From Syntrophaceae bacterium UBA6109 (GTDB lineage: Bacteria; Desulfobacterota; Syntrophia; Syntrophales; UBA6109), in contig DIWJ01000026.1 in the NCBI GenBank assembly GCA_002428445.1, positions 69,041 through 133,040 of the forward strand: DNA of 64,000 nucleotides, given 5' to 3'. This document shows positions 52,699-62,073 of this stretch, piece by piece. The position numbers and the translations under genes are program-made. Position 1 is the stretch's first letter. Every line of letters begins with the position of its first letter. The notes beneath the pieces are model-generated. The model had not been told where the DNA came from and made no database searches. It saw only the letters and a list, made by a program, of their open reading frames with translations.

Positions 52699-54339
52699 AT
52701 GGCCGAAATACCACAGGAATGTCTCCCTCCCCAGGAACATCTTCCGGAAAAGATATTCCCATTGCCGGAAGTACGCCTGCCGCGAAAAATCAATCCAGGC
52801 GTTTTTTTCCTGGACCGTCATGTGTGCAACGGTAGGGGATCCAAGACAGCGATTTTCTATAAGGACCAGCGGATGATCACATTTGCCGCATTGCAGAAGG
52901 AAGTCAACAGACTGGCCAACGCCTTGCGGCGCCTTGGCCTGGAGAAGAACGACCGGATGATGCTGCGGATGCCGAACAGACCGGAATTCATTGTGGCCAG
53001 TCTCGCCTGTTGGAAACTTGGGGCAATTCCGGTGCTCGTCAATCACCTGCTGCGCTCCGACGAAATCGTCTTTCGGGCCAACGATTCGGAAGCCAAGGCC
53101 ATGCTGGTAAGCTCGGATGTGCTGTCCGAGGTTGTGAAAGCCAAAGATCGTTTCCACTGTACGGAGCATATCGTCGTTTGCGGACAGAAGGAAAAGGGAT
53201 TCCCGTTTTACGAAGATCTCATCAGGAATGAGCCCGAAACGTTTGAGGCGGTGGAATGCGATCGCGATGACTGGCTGCGGATCATCTACAGCTCGGGAAC
53301 CACGGGGAATCCCAAGGGGATCGTCACGTCCATCGGCGACGCCATCGCCGCCGCTGCCGTCGCCAGTAGATATTTGTTCGAGATGACTCCGGAGGACGTG
53401 ATCGGCGGTCATCCCGCATTCACATTCGCGTTCGGTTTCTATTTTATCCTCCTTTTTGGATACAACGGATGCAGTCTCTCGATTACGGAGCGTTTCGATG
53501 CCGAAAGCATGCTGCAGACAATCCAGGACCACCGCATCACGGTCCTGCGTTGCGTACCGACGGTTTACCGCATGATGCTGGCCGTGGAGGATGCCGAAAA
53601 GAGATATGATTTGAGTTCTCTGCGTCTTTGCCAGGGTGCCGGGGAATGGATGCCCGGAAAAGTCGTCAAAGCCTGGCGGAAACGTTTTGGCGTCGATCTG
53701 TTGGATTCCGTCGGTTCCGGTGATTTGAATTCTTTTCTTTCCACCCGCAAGGGAACGCCCGAGGATAAATTGGATTCTTCGGGGTTTCTCCTGCCGGGAG
53801 TTGAGGGAAAGATCGTGGATGCTCAATTCCGGGAAGTCCCCCGCGGCAGTACAGGCGAGCTTCTGATTCGGGCCCCTTGGGGACAGTATTACTGGAGGCG
53901 ACCCGACAAGCAAAAGGAAGGAATCCACGAAGGGTGGAATCGGACGGGCCTTATCTATCAGGAGGATGAAGACGGATACTTGTGGTTCAAGGGGCGCAAT
54001 GATGAAGTGATCGTGAGCTCTGGAAATAAGATACCGGGTGGAGAGGTGGAGGCAGCTCTTCTCACTCACGAAGCCGTCCTGGAAACTGCTGTAGTCCCTT
54101 CACCGGATGCCATCCGCGGGAGTATTGTCAAGGCGTTCGTTGTTCTGAAACCGGGATACCAGCCCTCAGCGAAACTAGTGGAAGCGCTGAAAAAGCACGT
54201 GAAGGAGAAAATCGAGAGTTATAAAGCTCCGCGAGTGATTGAATTTGTTTCCCGTGAGTCCTTGCCGCGAACCGTCACTGGAAAGATCCAACGTTTCATC
54301 CTGCGCGACGACGAGAAGAGAGGCACATCGGTCCGGTGA
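52699..54339 (+). CDS. AMP-forming acyl-CoA synthetase (benzoate-CoA ligase-like)
   Basis: 546 residues. IIYSSGTTGNPKGIV is the P-loop A3 motif, LRCVPTVYRMML and LCQGAGEWMPG the A5 region, WNRTGLIYQEDEDGYLWFKGRNDEVI the A7-A8 motifs, and SLPRTVTGKIQRFILR the A10 lysine (TGKIQ). It activates a carboxylic acid to its CoA thioester. The sequence branch looks closest to benzoate/2-aminobenzoate-type ligases, but the acid cannot be fixed. GAGG precedes the ATG by nine bases. It is the third gene of the cluster. Confidence 0.9.
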   Translation: MAEIPQECLPPQEHLPEKIFPLPEVRLPRKINPGVFFLDRHVCNGRGSKTAIFYKDQRMITFAALQKEVNRLANALRRLGLEKNDRMMLRMPNRPEFIVASLACWKLGAIPVLVNHLLRSDEIVFRANDSEAKAMLVSSDVLSEVVKAKDRFHCTEHIVVCGQKEKGFPFYEDLIRNEPETFEAVECDRDDWLRIIYSSGTTGNPKGIVTSIGDAIAAAAVASRYLFEMTPEDVIGGHPAFTFAFGFYFILLFGYNGCSLSITERFDAESMLQTIQDHRITVLRCVPTVYRMMLAVEDAEKRYDLSSLRLCQGAGEWMPGKVVKAWRKRFGVDLLDSVGSGDLNSFLSTRKGTPEDKLDSSGFLLPGVEGKIVDAQFREVPRGSTGELLIRAPWGQYYWRRPDKQKEGIHEGWNRTGLIYQEDEDGYLWFKGRNDEVIVSSGNKIPGGEVEAALLTHEAVLETAVVPSPDAIRGSIVKAFVVLKPGYQPSAKLVEALKKHVKEKIESYKAPRVIEFVSRESLPRTVTGKIQRFILRDDEKRGTSVR

Positions 54340-54393
54340 CGGTCTCCCTGTCGATATGCAGGTCTCTGCTTTTGGAAAAAACGGAGCGAGGTC

Positions 54394-55098
54394 ATGTACA
54401 AAAAGAAGAAAGAGGGGACAAGGGGCACTTACAGGAAGACTCGATACATTCCCGAGGAACAGCGCCGGAAAGACATCCTTGAAGCGGCGCGGCAGGTATT
54501 TGGAGAAAAGGGTTTTCGTCGGGCCACGATTGAAGAGATCGCCATACAGGCGGGCGTTGCGCACGGGACGGTCTACCGCTATTATCCCAGCAAATCCGCT
54601 CTCGCCACGGAAATCATCGGCAGTCGCGGCGCGAGCGGATTTCTTGAGTCCGTGAAAGAGAATTCCCTGCTGGATACCGACCCCACTGAGTTCCTGAAGA
54701 ACGTCGCCAAGAAATATTATGGGAACATGGGTGAGCGCGTTCCCCTGATGCGTTTCCGTATTGCCGAAGCCGTCTCCGATGCCGATTTGGGACGGAATTA
54801 TTACCGCTCCCTCCTCCACCGCTTGTGCACGGATTTGGATCACATCGTCCGGGAATACCAAGGAAGGGGCGATTTCAAGGCGGGAGATCCTTTCATCTTC
54901 GGACATGCCTTTTACGGGATCCTGTTCGGCTTCTTATACTGTCAGGAACTGATGCGGGGAAAGGAATTTACCGGTCTGGATCTGCAAAAAATCATCCCCC
55001 ACATCGTGGATATCTTTCTCCACGGCGTCTCTGCATCGCCCGCAAAGCCGCCGGAAAAGATTCGCTGTTTAACACGGAGCAAGCAAGACAAGTCATGA
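54394..55098 (+). CDS. TetR/AcrR-family transcriptional regulator
   Basis: 234 residues. The N-terminal helix-turn-helix is clear: RRKDILEAARQVFGEKGF, RRATIEEIAIQAGVAHGTVYRYYPSKSAL. The C-terminal half is an all-helical ligand-binding domain, probably sensing an acyl-CoA or related cluster metabolite. It probably controls the cluster, and itself, through the palindrome at 50832-50851. GGAGCGAGG precedes the ATG. No other regulator gene is present in the cluster. Confidence 0.92.
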   Translation: MYKKKKEGTRGTYRKTRYIPEEQRRKDILEAARQVFGEKGFRRATIEEIAIQAGVAHGTVYRYYPSKSALATEIIGSRGASGFLESVKENSLLDTDPTEFLKNVAKKYYGNMGERVPLMRFRIAEAVSDADLGRNYYRSLLHRLCTDLDHIVREYQGRGDFKAGDPFIFGHAFYGILFGFLYCQELMRGKEFTGLDLQKIIPHIVDIFLHGVSASPAKPPEKIRCLTRSKQDKS

Positions 55099-55212
55099 AC
55101 GCCTGCGGACAACGACGCATCGTCATGCTGCCCAAATGTAAGCTGTAAATAGATGGACATATCGATCCCTAACGGATCGCCACAGCACGCATATCAGAAG
55201 AAAGGTGGTTTT

Positions 55213-56496
55213 ATGGCGGGGAAAACGCAGACCCGGAACATTCAGAAATTCAGCAACGAACTGAAGCAGTGCATCGAGTGCGGCAATTGCACATTCTGGT
55301 GCCCCATATACCAACAGAGACCCCAGGAAGAATATGTCGCGCGGGGAAAGAATAAGATCGTCCGTTCCCTTCTGGAAGGGGGAAAGGAATTCACCCCGGA
55401 AGTGGTCGACATCCTCGGCATGTGCACATTGTGCGGCACCTGCGCCCAGCATTGCCCCGTCGGGAGCAAATTTCAATCCATCATCATTTCGGCCAGGGCG
55501 GATAAGACGAAAGAGAAGGGACTCGGATTTCCGATGGGCTGGATTTACCGCCAGCTGATCCCGAGGCGGAAACTGTTCGGTACGGTTCTGCGGACGGCGT
55601 CCTTCTTCCAGAAGATTCTGCTGCCCAAGGCTGAAGGCAAGATGAGACACCTGCCGCTTTTTCTGTCGGGAATGTTCAAAGGGCGCCGAGTCCCCGCGAT
55701 AGCAGGCAAGTATCTGCGGGACCGTATCCCGGAGGTGAACAAAGCGGTATCAGAGAAGGAGCCGAAATACCGCGTCGCTTACTTCATGGGATGCGCAACG
55801 GACTTCGTCTTTCCCGAGATCGGGATGAAAGTCGTTGGTTACCTGACCAAGAATGGCGTTGAAGTCATCGTTCCAAAGGAGCAGGGATGCTGCGGCGCCC
55901 CCATATGGCTCGGTGCGGGTGACTTCGATACGGGAAGGGTCATCGCGGACAGGAACGTGAAGATATTTCAGGACGCGGATTATATCATCACCAATTGCGC
56001 CACCTGTTCGAGCGCGATGAAGGAATACTCCAAATATCTTGCCGACAACGATAACCGTGCGAAGCAGTATGCGGATTTCTCCGGGAAAATATACGATATC
56101 AGTGAGTTCATCGTCGATGTCCTGAAACCGCAGGACAGCGCAATCAAGGCTGATCCCCGATTCTGCGGGAAAGTGATTACCTGGCATGATCCGTGCCATT
56201 TGCGGAGGTACCAGAAAATTCATGCCCAGCCCCGGGAGTTGCTGACGAAAATGAAAGACGTCCGATATGAGGAAATGCGTGAAGCGGAAAGATGCTGCGG
56301 CATGGCCGGCGCCTTCAGCGTTTATCATTACGATGTTTCAAAGGAAATCTCCGACAAGAAGGTCCAGTCCATCGGGGAGACGCATGCCGATATCGTTGCG
56401 ACCGGTTGCCCCGGCTGCATGATACAATTGGCCGACGCGCTGGGCAGGAACAACATCCATAAAAAGGTCAAGCACATCATCGAATTACTGGGTTGA
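55213..56496 (+). CDS. CCG-domain (Fe-S)-binding protein, HdrD/GlcF-like
   Basis: 427 residues. Two 4Fe-4S motifs are visible near the N-terminus: CIECGNCTFWCPI and CTLCGTCAQHCPVG. Two CCG modules follow (YFMGCATDF ... EQGCCGAP; HDPCHLRRY ... AERCCGMAGAF), as in the HdrD/GlcF/LutA iron-sulfur subunits that pass electrons between a dehydrogenase and a carrier. No transmembrane helix is evident. AAAGGTGG sits four bases before the ATG at 55213. The gene directly precedes the Sec-containing molybdoenzyme, its likely redox partner. Confidence 0.88.
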   Translation: MAGKTQTRNIQKFSNELKQCIECGNCTFWCPIYQQRPQEEYVARGKNKIVRSLLEGGKEFTPEVVDILGMCTLCGTCAQHCPVGSKFQSIIISARADKTKEKGLGFPMGWIYRQLIPRRKLFGTVLRTASFFQKILLPKAEGKMRHLPLFLSGMFKGRRVPAIAGKYLRDRIPEVNKAVSEKEPKYRVAYFMGCATDFVFPEIGMKVVGYLTKNGVEVIVPKEQGCCGAPIWLGAGDFDTGRVIADRNVKIFQDADYIITNCATCSSAMKEYSKYLADNDNRAKQYADFSGKIYDISEFIVDVLKPQDSAIKADPRFCGKVITWHDPCHLRRYQKIHAQPRELLTKMKDVRYEEMREAERCCGMAGAFSVYHYDVSKEISDKKVQSIGETHADIVATGCPGCMIQLADALGRNNIHKKVKHIIELLG

Positions 56497-56641
56497 GGAT
56501 TGTGCTGCGGAAGAAGAAAAAAGTTGGGGATATCGCGGACGTCGAATAGATTGTCGCGATTTCATCAGGGAGGGGAGATACCGGCTCCGTTGAATTGATG
56601 AACATCCCATGCCGCGTCTATAGGAAATAGTTTCCCATATA

Positions 56642-56658
56642 AGGAGCGATGCGCTCCT
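56642..56658 (+). promoter_or_regulatory. Leader hairpin before the molybdoenzyme gene
   Basis: AGGAGCG-ATG-CGCTCCT, a perfect 7-bp stem with a 3-base loop, lies 19 bases before the ATG at 56678. It sits close to the AAAGGGG ribosome site and could modulate translation. No T-run follows. Confidence 0.4.
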
Positions 56659-56677
56659 CTGACACGAGAAAGGGGTC

Positions 56678-58813
56678 ATGAATATGAAAAAGATCATTAA
56701 TACATTTTGTCATGTATGCCCGTCTCACTGCAGCAGGAAATTTACTTTGGAAGACGGGAAAATCATCGACATCGATCGTGATACCGAAAGCGGCTTTCCG
56801 AGCGAATGGTGTTCCTTCACCCGAGGAAGAATCATCAAGGAAGTGAACGAACATCCCGACAGACTGAAGTATCCCCTGCTGCGTGCCGGAGAAAAGGGGG
56901 CGGGACACTGGAAAAGAATATCGTGGGACAGCGCCCTCGATCTCATGGCCGAGCGGCTGTCGAAGTACAAAGAACAGTTCGGGGCGGAAAGCGTCGCTCT
57001 TGCGCTCGGCGAACCCAAGGGAATGGAGATGGCATTTGCGCATCGCTTCGCCAGCTTCTTCGGGACGCCGAATGTGGCGACTCCCGGAAACTACTGAGGT
57101 GTCCCTAAGATAGCAGGTGCTGTCTACACATTCGGATGGTTCGCGGCGTTCGACCCCAAACCGAACACCGGATGCATGATCATGTGGGGGAACAATCAGA
57201 TTGAGTTTATGGGAGGTTTTGTCCGCGAGGAGATGCGCTCCGCATTGCTCGGCGGCGCGAAACTCATCGTGATCGATCCTAAGAAGATCGACATCGCCAA
57301 ACGGTCCAACATCTGGATCGCCCCGCGGCCGAGCACAGACGGAATCCTTGCCCTAGGAATGATCAAATACGTCATCGAGAACAAGTTGTACGACGAGGAC
57401 TTCGTACAAAATTGGACCATCGGTTTCGATGATCTGAAGGACGAAGTTGCGAAGTTCTCCTATGAAGACGTTGAACGGATCACGTGGGTCAAGAAAGACG
57501 CCATCGCGAAGGCCGTAAGAATGATGATCGAGAACAGGCCGGTCTGCCTCGTTGTGGGCAACGGAGTGGAAAGGAGCCTCCACGCGTTCCAGCAGATGCG
57601 GGCGATCTTCATCTTGCGGGCGATCTTGGGCGACCTGAACACGCCGGGGGGGAATGTCCGCCTGACGCCGGGAAACTTCACCAGACCGGGAATCTTCTAC
57701 GCGCTGAAGGATTCGCCGCGTCTGGAAAAGATCAAGGCGAAGAAAGTGGTAGGCAGCGAACTCAAGGTGGCCATGCAGAATGCCTACATTCCCACGCAGT
57801 CGCTCGTCAAGGCGATCCTGGAGGAGAAGCCCTTCCCGATCAAGTCCGTGGTGTGCATTTTGACCAATCCGCTCTTGAGCTACCCGGATACGAAGATGAC
57901 CTACGCGGCCTTCAAGAAAGTGGAGTTTCTCGTCGTGTCCGAGATCTTTCCGACGCCGACGACGGAAATCGCCGATCTCGTTCTTCCCGCAGCATGGGGC
58001 GCAGAACACAACACGTTGGGATACTGGCCCGGCTGGCACGACGAAATGAGGGCCTATCCGCAGCTCGTCGAGCCTCCGGGAGAAGCCAAGGCGGACGCGT
58101 GGTGGGTCAACGAACTGGCCAAACGCCTGGGCCTGGGAAAATATTTCTGGGAAAACGAGGAAGATTCCTATGATGAATTCCTGGCCCCGAGCGGGATCTC
58201 CTGGAGGGAATTCGTTAACATTCGATCTCTGAACAGTAAGAAGGAGTACAAGAAACCCGAAGAAGGCCTTTTTTCGACAAAATCGGGGAAAATAGAAATT
58301 CGCTCCGGTTTCATGGAGAAGATCGGAAGGAGTCCGCTGCCGACCTTCGCAGAAATGAGCACATTTCGTTTCGCCGACACATCGGAGCGATATCCGCTTT
58401 TGCTGTTCAACTCAAAGGAAGCCGCCTACATGCTCACGGGATACAAACATGTCAAATTCATGCGGGAGCGCAGACCCGAACCGACAGTGGAACTGAATCC
58501 GAATACCGCGCGCCGCTTCGGTCTCAAGGAAGGTGATTGGGTCGTCATCGAGACCCACAAGGGAAAGATCCGACAGAAGCTCGTCCTGGATCCCGCTATG
58601 GACGAACGACTGGTATTCGCTTCTTTCGGATGGTGGTTCCCGGAAAAGGGCAGAGAGACATTGTATGCATTGGAGGAGTCCAATATCAACATGCTGACGG
58701 ACGCCGATCCACCCTATGATAGTGAAACGGGAGCGGCCGACTTGGGCGGGATTCCCTGCAAAGTGTACAAAGAACAGGGATTACAGGTCCCGGATGCGGA
58801 TAAGCTTCACTAG
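56678..58813 (+). CDS. Selenocysteine-containing molybdopterin oxidoreductase (DMSO-reductase superfamily)
   Basis: 711 residues if the in-frame TGA at 57095-57097 (codon 140) is read as selenocysteine. The N-terminus has the 4Fe-4S site CHVCPSHC (C11, C14, C18) with C45. FFGTPNVATPGNY-Sec-GVPKIAG follows, where family members have a Cys or Sec that binds Mo/W. Downstream come MIMWGNNQIEF, IVIDPKKIDIAK, LVVGNGVERSLHAFQQMRAI, LGDLNTPGGNVRLTPGN and the C-terminal molydopterin-binding domain (LNPNTARRFGLKEGDWVVIETHKGKIRQK). No Tat signal is seen, so it is probably cytoplasmic. It follows the CCG protein, a likely electron partner. Substrate unknown. Confidence 0.88.
57095..57129 (+). promoter_or_regulatory. 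Selenocysteine UGA with bacterial SECIS-like hairpin
   Basis: After the TGA at 57095-57097, GTGT (57099-57102) pairs with ACAC (57126-57129), and AGATAGC (57108-57114) pairs with GCTGTCT (57119-57125, one G-T) around an AGGT loop (57115-57118). The loop GGT starts 18 bases after the TGA, as in E. coli fdhF from memory, and GCAGGT is shared with that element. Reading continues in frame through it. Confidence 0.82.
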
Positions 58814-58857
58814 CAATCCTGTAGAATGTTCTGCGGAACATAGAAGATAGGGCTCGT

Positions 58858-60147
58858 GTGTCTGATACCCGTAAAGGTCGCGAAAACGGGAAAAGGACGA
58901 AAGTAGGTGCGTGGGCGATCTTTGCGATCCTCGCGGTGGTGTTCGTATTTTCGTACTTTATCCGACTATCAACAGGCGTTCTTGGTCCTTCGCTCATGGA
59001 AGATTTGCGCCTTGACGTTGAGCAACTGGGACTGTTGGCCGGTGCATTCTTTTATGCGTTCGCACTCTGCCAAATCCCCGTCGGCGTTGCCCTCGACAGT
59101 TTCAGTCCCAAATATGTCCTTCTGGCGACGTTGATGCCGGCAATCGCCGGCTGCGCGTTGTTCGCCTTGGCGGGCGGTTTCTCCACGGCCTTGTGGGGAA
59201 GAATCCTCATCGGCGTCGGCATGTCGTCTATGCTCATGGGCAGCCTGAAGATCTTCGGCAATTGGTTCCCACAGGATCAGTTCGCGTTCCTTTCCGGAAT
59301 GATGCTCAGTTTGGGAAATCTGGGCGCCTTTGTTTCGGCGTCACCGCTCGTTTTTGCGGCCGCAATGATTGGATGGCGGAATTGTTTCTGGGCATTCTCA
59401 CTGTTTCTCGTGCTGTCATTTTTTGCCATCCTTTTTTTCGTCAAGGATCAGCCTGCACCAGAGCCCGCATCTTCTGCATCCGCAAAGGCATCGGACAAGC
59501 CCCATTACGGCAACGGGAGTCTCTCGTCCTTGAGCGTTGTCTTTCGCGACAGAAATTTCTGGATGATTTCCCTGTCGGCATTCATCCGCTACGGCTCGCT
59601 GATCTGTATACAGGGTTTTCTAGGGACTCTGTATCTTGTTCAAGTTCTGGGATACCCGGCACATAAAGCGGGCAATATCCTGAGCATGATCGCCATCGGG
59701 TATTTGGTCGGCAGTCCTCTGATGGGGCGGTTGTCCGATTCCATGTTCAGATCGCGGAAGAAGGTCATGGTGTGGGGCCTGCTTCTCTACACGTTATTCA
59801 TCCCGCTCTTCCTGTTCGATCCGGACAACGAACTCCTCTGGTACGTTACATTTTTTGCATTGGGCTTTTTTGCATCAGTCGGTGCAGTCGGCTTCGCGCA
59901 CGTAAGGGAGCTGTTTCCGAAAGAGATATCGGGGGTCGTGCTGACGGCCAACAATCTGTTCAATATCGGCGGTGTTGCCGTCGGGCAGCATCTCATCGGG
60001 ATGCTGATGGCTCGATACCCTGCACCGGTGACGGGGCATTCCGTGGAAGCCTATCACGCGGCATTCACCGCGCTCTTCCTGTCATCCCTGTTTGGATTTC
60101 TCGTGTATCTGTTCGTCAAGGACAGCAGAGTCTTGTCGTCGACGTAG
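58858..60147 (+). CDS. MFS transporter
   Basis: 429 residues with about 12 hydrophobic helices. FSYFIRLSTGVLGPSLMEDL opens helix 1, and LDSFSPKYVLLATLMP the loop 2-3 region. FGNWFPQDQFAFLSGMM resembles the organic-anion MFS branch. The start is a GTG at 58858 with AGGG upstream; no better ATG is seen. Its place between the molybdoenzyme and the TRAP genes suggests it carries a related acid or product. Two transport systems in one cluster is notable. Confidence 0.85.
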   Translation: MSDTRKGRENGKRTKVGAWAIFAILAVVFVFSYFIRLSTGVLGPSLMEDLRLDVEQLGLLAGAFFYAFALCQIPVGVALDSFSPKYVLLATLMPAIAGCALFALAGGFSTALWGRILIGVGMSSMLMGSLKIFGNWFPQDQFAFLSGMMLSLGNLGAFVSASPLVFAAAMIGWRNCFWAFSLFLVLSFFAILFFVKDQPAPEPASSASAKASDKPHYGNGSLSSLSVVFRDRNFWMISLSAFIRYGSLICIQGFLGTLYLVQVLGYPAHKAGNILSMIAIGYLVGSPLMGRLSDSMFRSRKKVMVWGLLLYTLFIPLFLFDPDNELLWYVTFFALGFFASVGAVGFAHVRELFPKEISGVVLTANNLFNIGGVAVGQHLIGMLMARYPAPVTGHSVEAYHAAFTALFLSSLFGFLVYLFVKDSRVLSST

Positions 60148-60254
60148 CCGGGGGGACGATTTCGAAAAGCCCTAGATGTTCTCAAAGAAATGGAGCGTGA
60201 TGGCGGTAAAGTTCGACCATCGGAGATAAACAATTTATTTGGGGAGGTTTTGAC

Positions 60255-61274
60255 ATGTCGAGAAAAAGTTTCATGATCGTTGTCCTGGCGGTGTGCGCAT
60301 TGTGTCTAATCGCCACCGGATCCGCCTTCGCTCAGTCGAAGGTCACGTGGAAAGCCCAGGTGCTCACGCCGCTGAAGAGCTACATGGGATCGAGTTACTG
60401 GGGAGTCTGGGCAAAGCTCGTCAATGAGCGCACGAAAGGGGCCATGGAAATCAAGCTGTTTGAACCCGGTGCCATCGCCGCGGGCAACCAGATCTACGCG
60501 GCGGTCCAGAACGGCGCCATCGACGCCGGATGCAGCTACGGCGCCTATCACACGACGGAAATCCCGGTCGCCTACTCGGAATACAGCCTGCCCGCCGCGT
60601 TTAAGGACTTCAATGACCTCTACAAGTTCTACTATGATTACAGGAGCGGTGAGGCGATCAAATTACTGGATGAAGAGTATCAGAAGAAGGGGACAAAGTT
60701 CCTGTCCCTGGCGGCGTTCACCGTTGGTTTCATGACGAAGTTTGAAATCAAGAACATCGAAGATGTCAAGGGGAAGAAGCTGCGCGCGAGCGGTCCCTAT
60801 ATCGGTCTCTTGAAGGGATTAGGCGCCGCCCCCTCGCTGATTGCAAGCCCGGAGCAGTATATGGCGCTGCAGCTCGGAACCATCGACGGGACGCTCAATC
60901 CCCTGTACATGGCTGAGACATACAAGTTGAAGGAAGTCATCAAATACATCGTTCTGCCGCCGGTGGGTTATGGAACGGGCGAGACCTACGTGAACATGAA
61001 CTCCTGGAAGAAGCTTTCCGACGATTTCAAGAAGATCGTCCAGAAGTCCGCGGTCGATGCAGCATACGCCTACAAAGAGGATTACGCGAAGGCCGAAGAA
61101 GCAGACATCAAGAAGGCTGAAGCCGTCGGCGTGAAGGTCATCCGTCTGTCGGACAAGACGATGTCCGCATTTGAGGCCGCTTCGGTACCCATTTGGGATG
61201 AGGCTGCGAAGAAGTCCGCCTCCTCCAAGAAGTTCATCGATCTCTTGAAGGATTACAAGAAGACGGCGAAGTAG
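60255..61274 (+). CDS. TRAP transporter solute-binding protein (DctP family)
   Basis: 339 residues. A signal peptide (MIVVLAVCALCLIATGSAFA) leads to a mature periplasmic DctP fold: KLFEPGAIAAGNQIYAAVQNGAIDAG, DVKGKKLRASGPYIGLLKGLGA and LQLGTIDGTLNPLYMAETYKLKEV, the latter two holding the Arg/Asn ligand region. It binds the solute, often a carboxylate, for the DctQ-DctM permease downstream. GGGGAGG precedes the ATG at 60255. A large hairpin lies between it and dctQ, fitting the usual excess of the binding protein. Confidence 0.92.
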   Translation: MSRKSFMIVVLAVCALCLIATGSAFAQSKVTWKAQVLTPLKSYMGSSYWGVWAKLVNERTKGAMEIKLFEPGAIAAGNQIYAAVQNGAIDAGCSYGAYHTTEIPVAYSEYSLPAAFKDFNDLYKFYYDYRSGEAIKLLDEEYQKKGTKFLSLAAFTVGFMTKFEIKNIEDVKGKKLRASGPYIGLLKGLGAAPSLIASPEQYMALQLGTIDGTLNPLYMAETYKLKEVIKYIVLPPVGYGTGETYVNMNSWKKLSDDFKKIVQKSAVDAAYAYKEDYAKAEEADIKKAEAVGVKVIRLSDKTMSAFEAASVPIWDEAAKKSASSKKFIDLLKDYKKTAK

Positions 61275-61325
61275 CCGATCTCTGCAACGGTTTCCGCTGC
61301 CGACTGCCGGAGCAATGTCGTTCAG

Positions 61326-61364
61326 GTCATTTCGGGCGATTCCGACGGGATCGCCCGAAATGAC
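61326..61364 (+). promoter_or_regulatory. 15-bp perfect hairpin between DctP and DctQ genes
   Basis: GTCATTTCGGGCGAT (61326-61340) is the exact reverse complement of ATCGCCCGAAATGAC (61350-61364), with a 9-base loop. No T-run follows, so it is more probably an mRNA-stabilising or partial-termination element at the dctP 3' end than a full terminator. Confidence 0.75.
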
Positions 61365-61527
61365 GACCAAACGGGAGGGATAACACGCCGGACTTTATGC
61401 AATGCGAAAGAAATCGCCGGCCGGGCACTCGGGGCAGCGACGCCACGTGACGGGTCGTACGTCTCCGGCTATATTAGTATTTTGCTTATACAAAGCATTT
61501 GTAGCTCAACATCAACCGAGGTGACTC

Positions 61528-62073
61528 ATGAAAATCCTAATGCGCCTGATAAATGCCATAGAAAAGGCATCGAATCTTGCCGGCAGGGTCGCCATGTACT
61601 TTGTCGCTTTGCTTATGCTCGTCGTATCATATGAAGTCGTGGCGAGATACGCATTCAATGCGCCGACCATCTGGGCCGGTGAGTTGAGCGGCTATCTCAT
61701 GACCGCTTTTGTCGCCCTGGGAGCAGCTTACACGCTTCGAAAGGGAAAGTTCGTGAACGTCGATATGCTTTACATCCATCTGAGCGACAGGGCCAAGACA
61801 TGTATGCGGCTCTGCACCTATCCGATTACCATCCTCTTCCTGTTTTTTTTCCTAAAGTACGTAACCCGTCAGCTCGTTCTCGCGATTCAGGAGATGCAGG
61901 TTTCCGGCACCGCATGGGATCCGCTTCTCTGGCCGATCAAGCTGGCCCTCTTCATCGGCGTCGGCCTTACTCTGCTGCAGGTAGCGGCTGATTTGACAAG
62001 AGACCTTTACATGCTGGCGACGAAGAAGCAGTCTGGCTCTTTCTCCTCCCGTGAGAAGGAGGTGGCAAAATGA
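61528..62073 (+). CDS. TRAP transporter small permease (DctQ family)
   Basis: 181 residues with four transmembrane helices; RYAFNAPTIWAGELSGYLMTAFVALGAAYTLRKG is the typical DctQ signature around helix 2 (split here: WAGELSGYLM, AFVALGAAYTLRKG). It forms the membrane complex with DctM. GAGGTGACTC precedes the ATG at 61528. It overlaps the DctM start (ATGA). Confidence 0.92.
   Translation: MKILMRLINAIEKASNLAGRVAMYFVALLMLVVSYEVVARYAFNAPTIWAGELSGYLMTAFVALGAAYTLRKGKFVNVDMLYIHLSDRAKTCMRLCTYPITILFLFFFLKYVTRQLVLAIQEMQVSGTAWDPLLWPIKLALFIGVGLTLLQVAADLTRDLYMLATKKQSGSFSSREKEVAK

Noticed and set aside
57095..57097. The UGA splitting the molybdoenzyme gene as a nonsense mutation or pseudogene
   Set aside because: Frame, conserved motifs and codon use continue unbroken on both sides, the stop sits exactly at the Mo-ligand position, and a fdhF-like hairpin follows at the right spacing.
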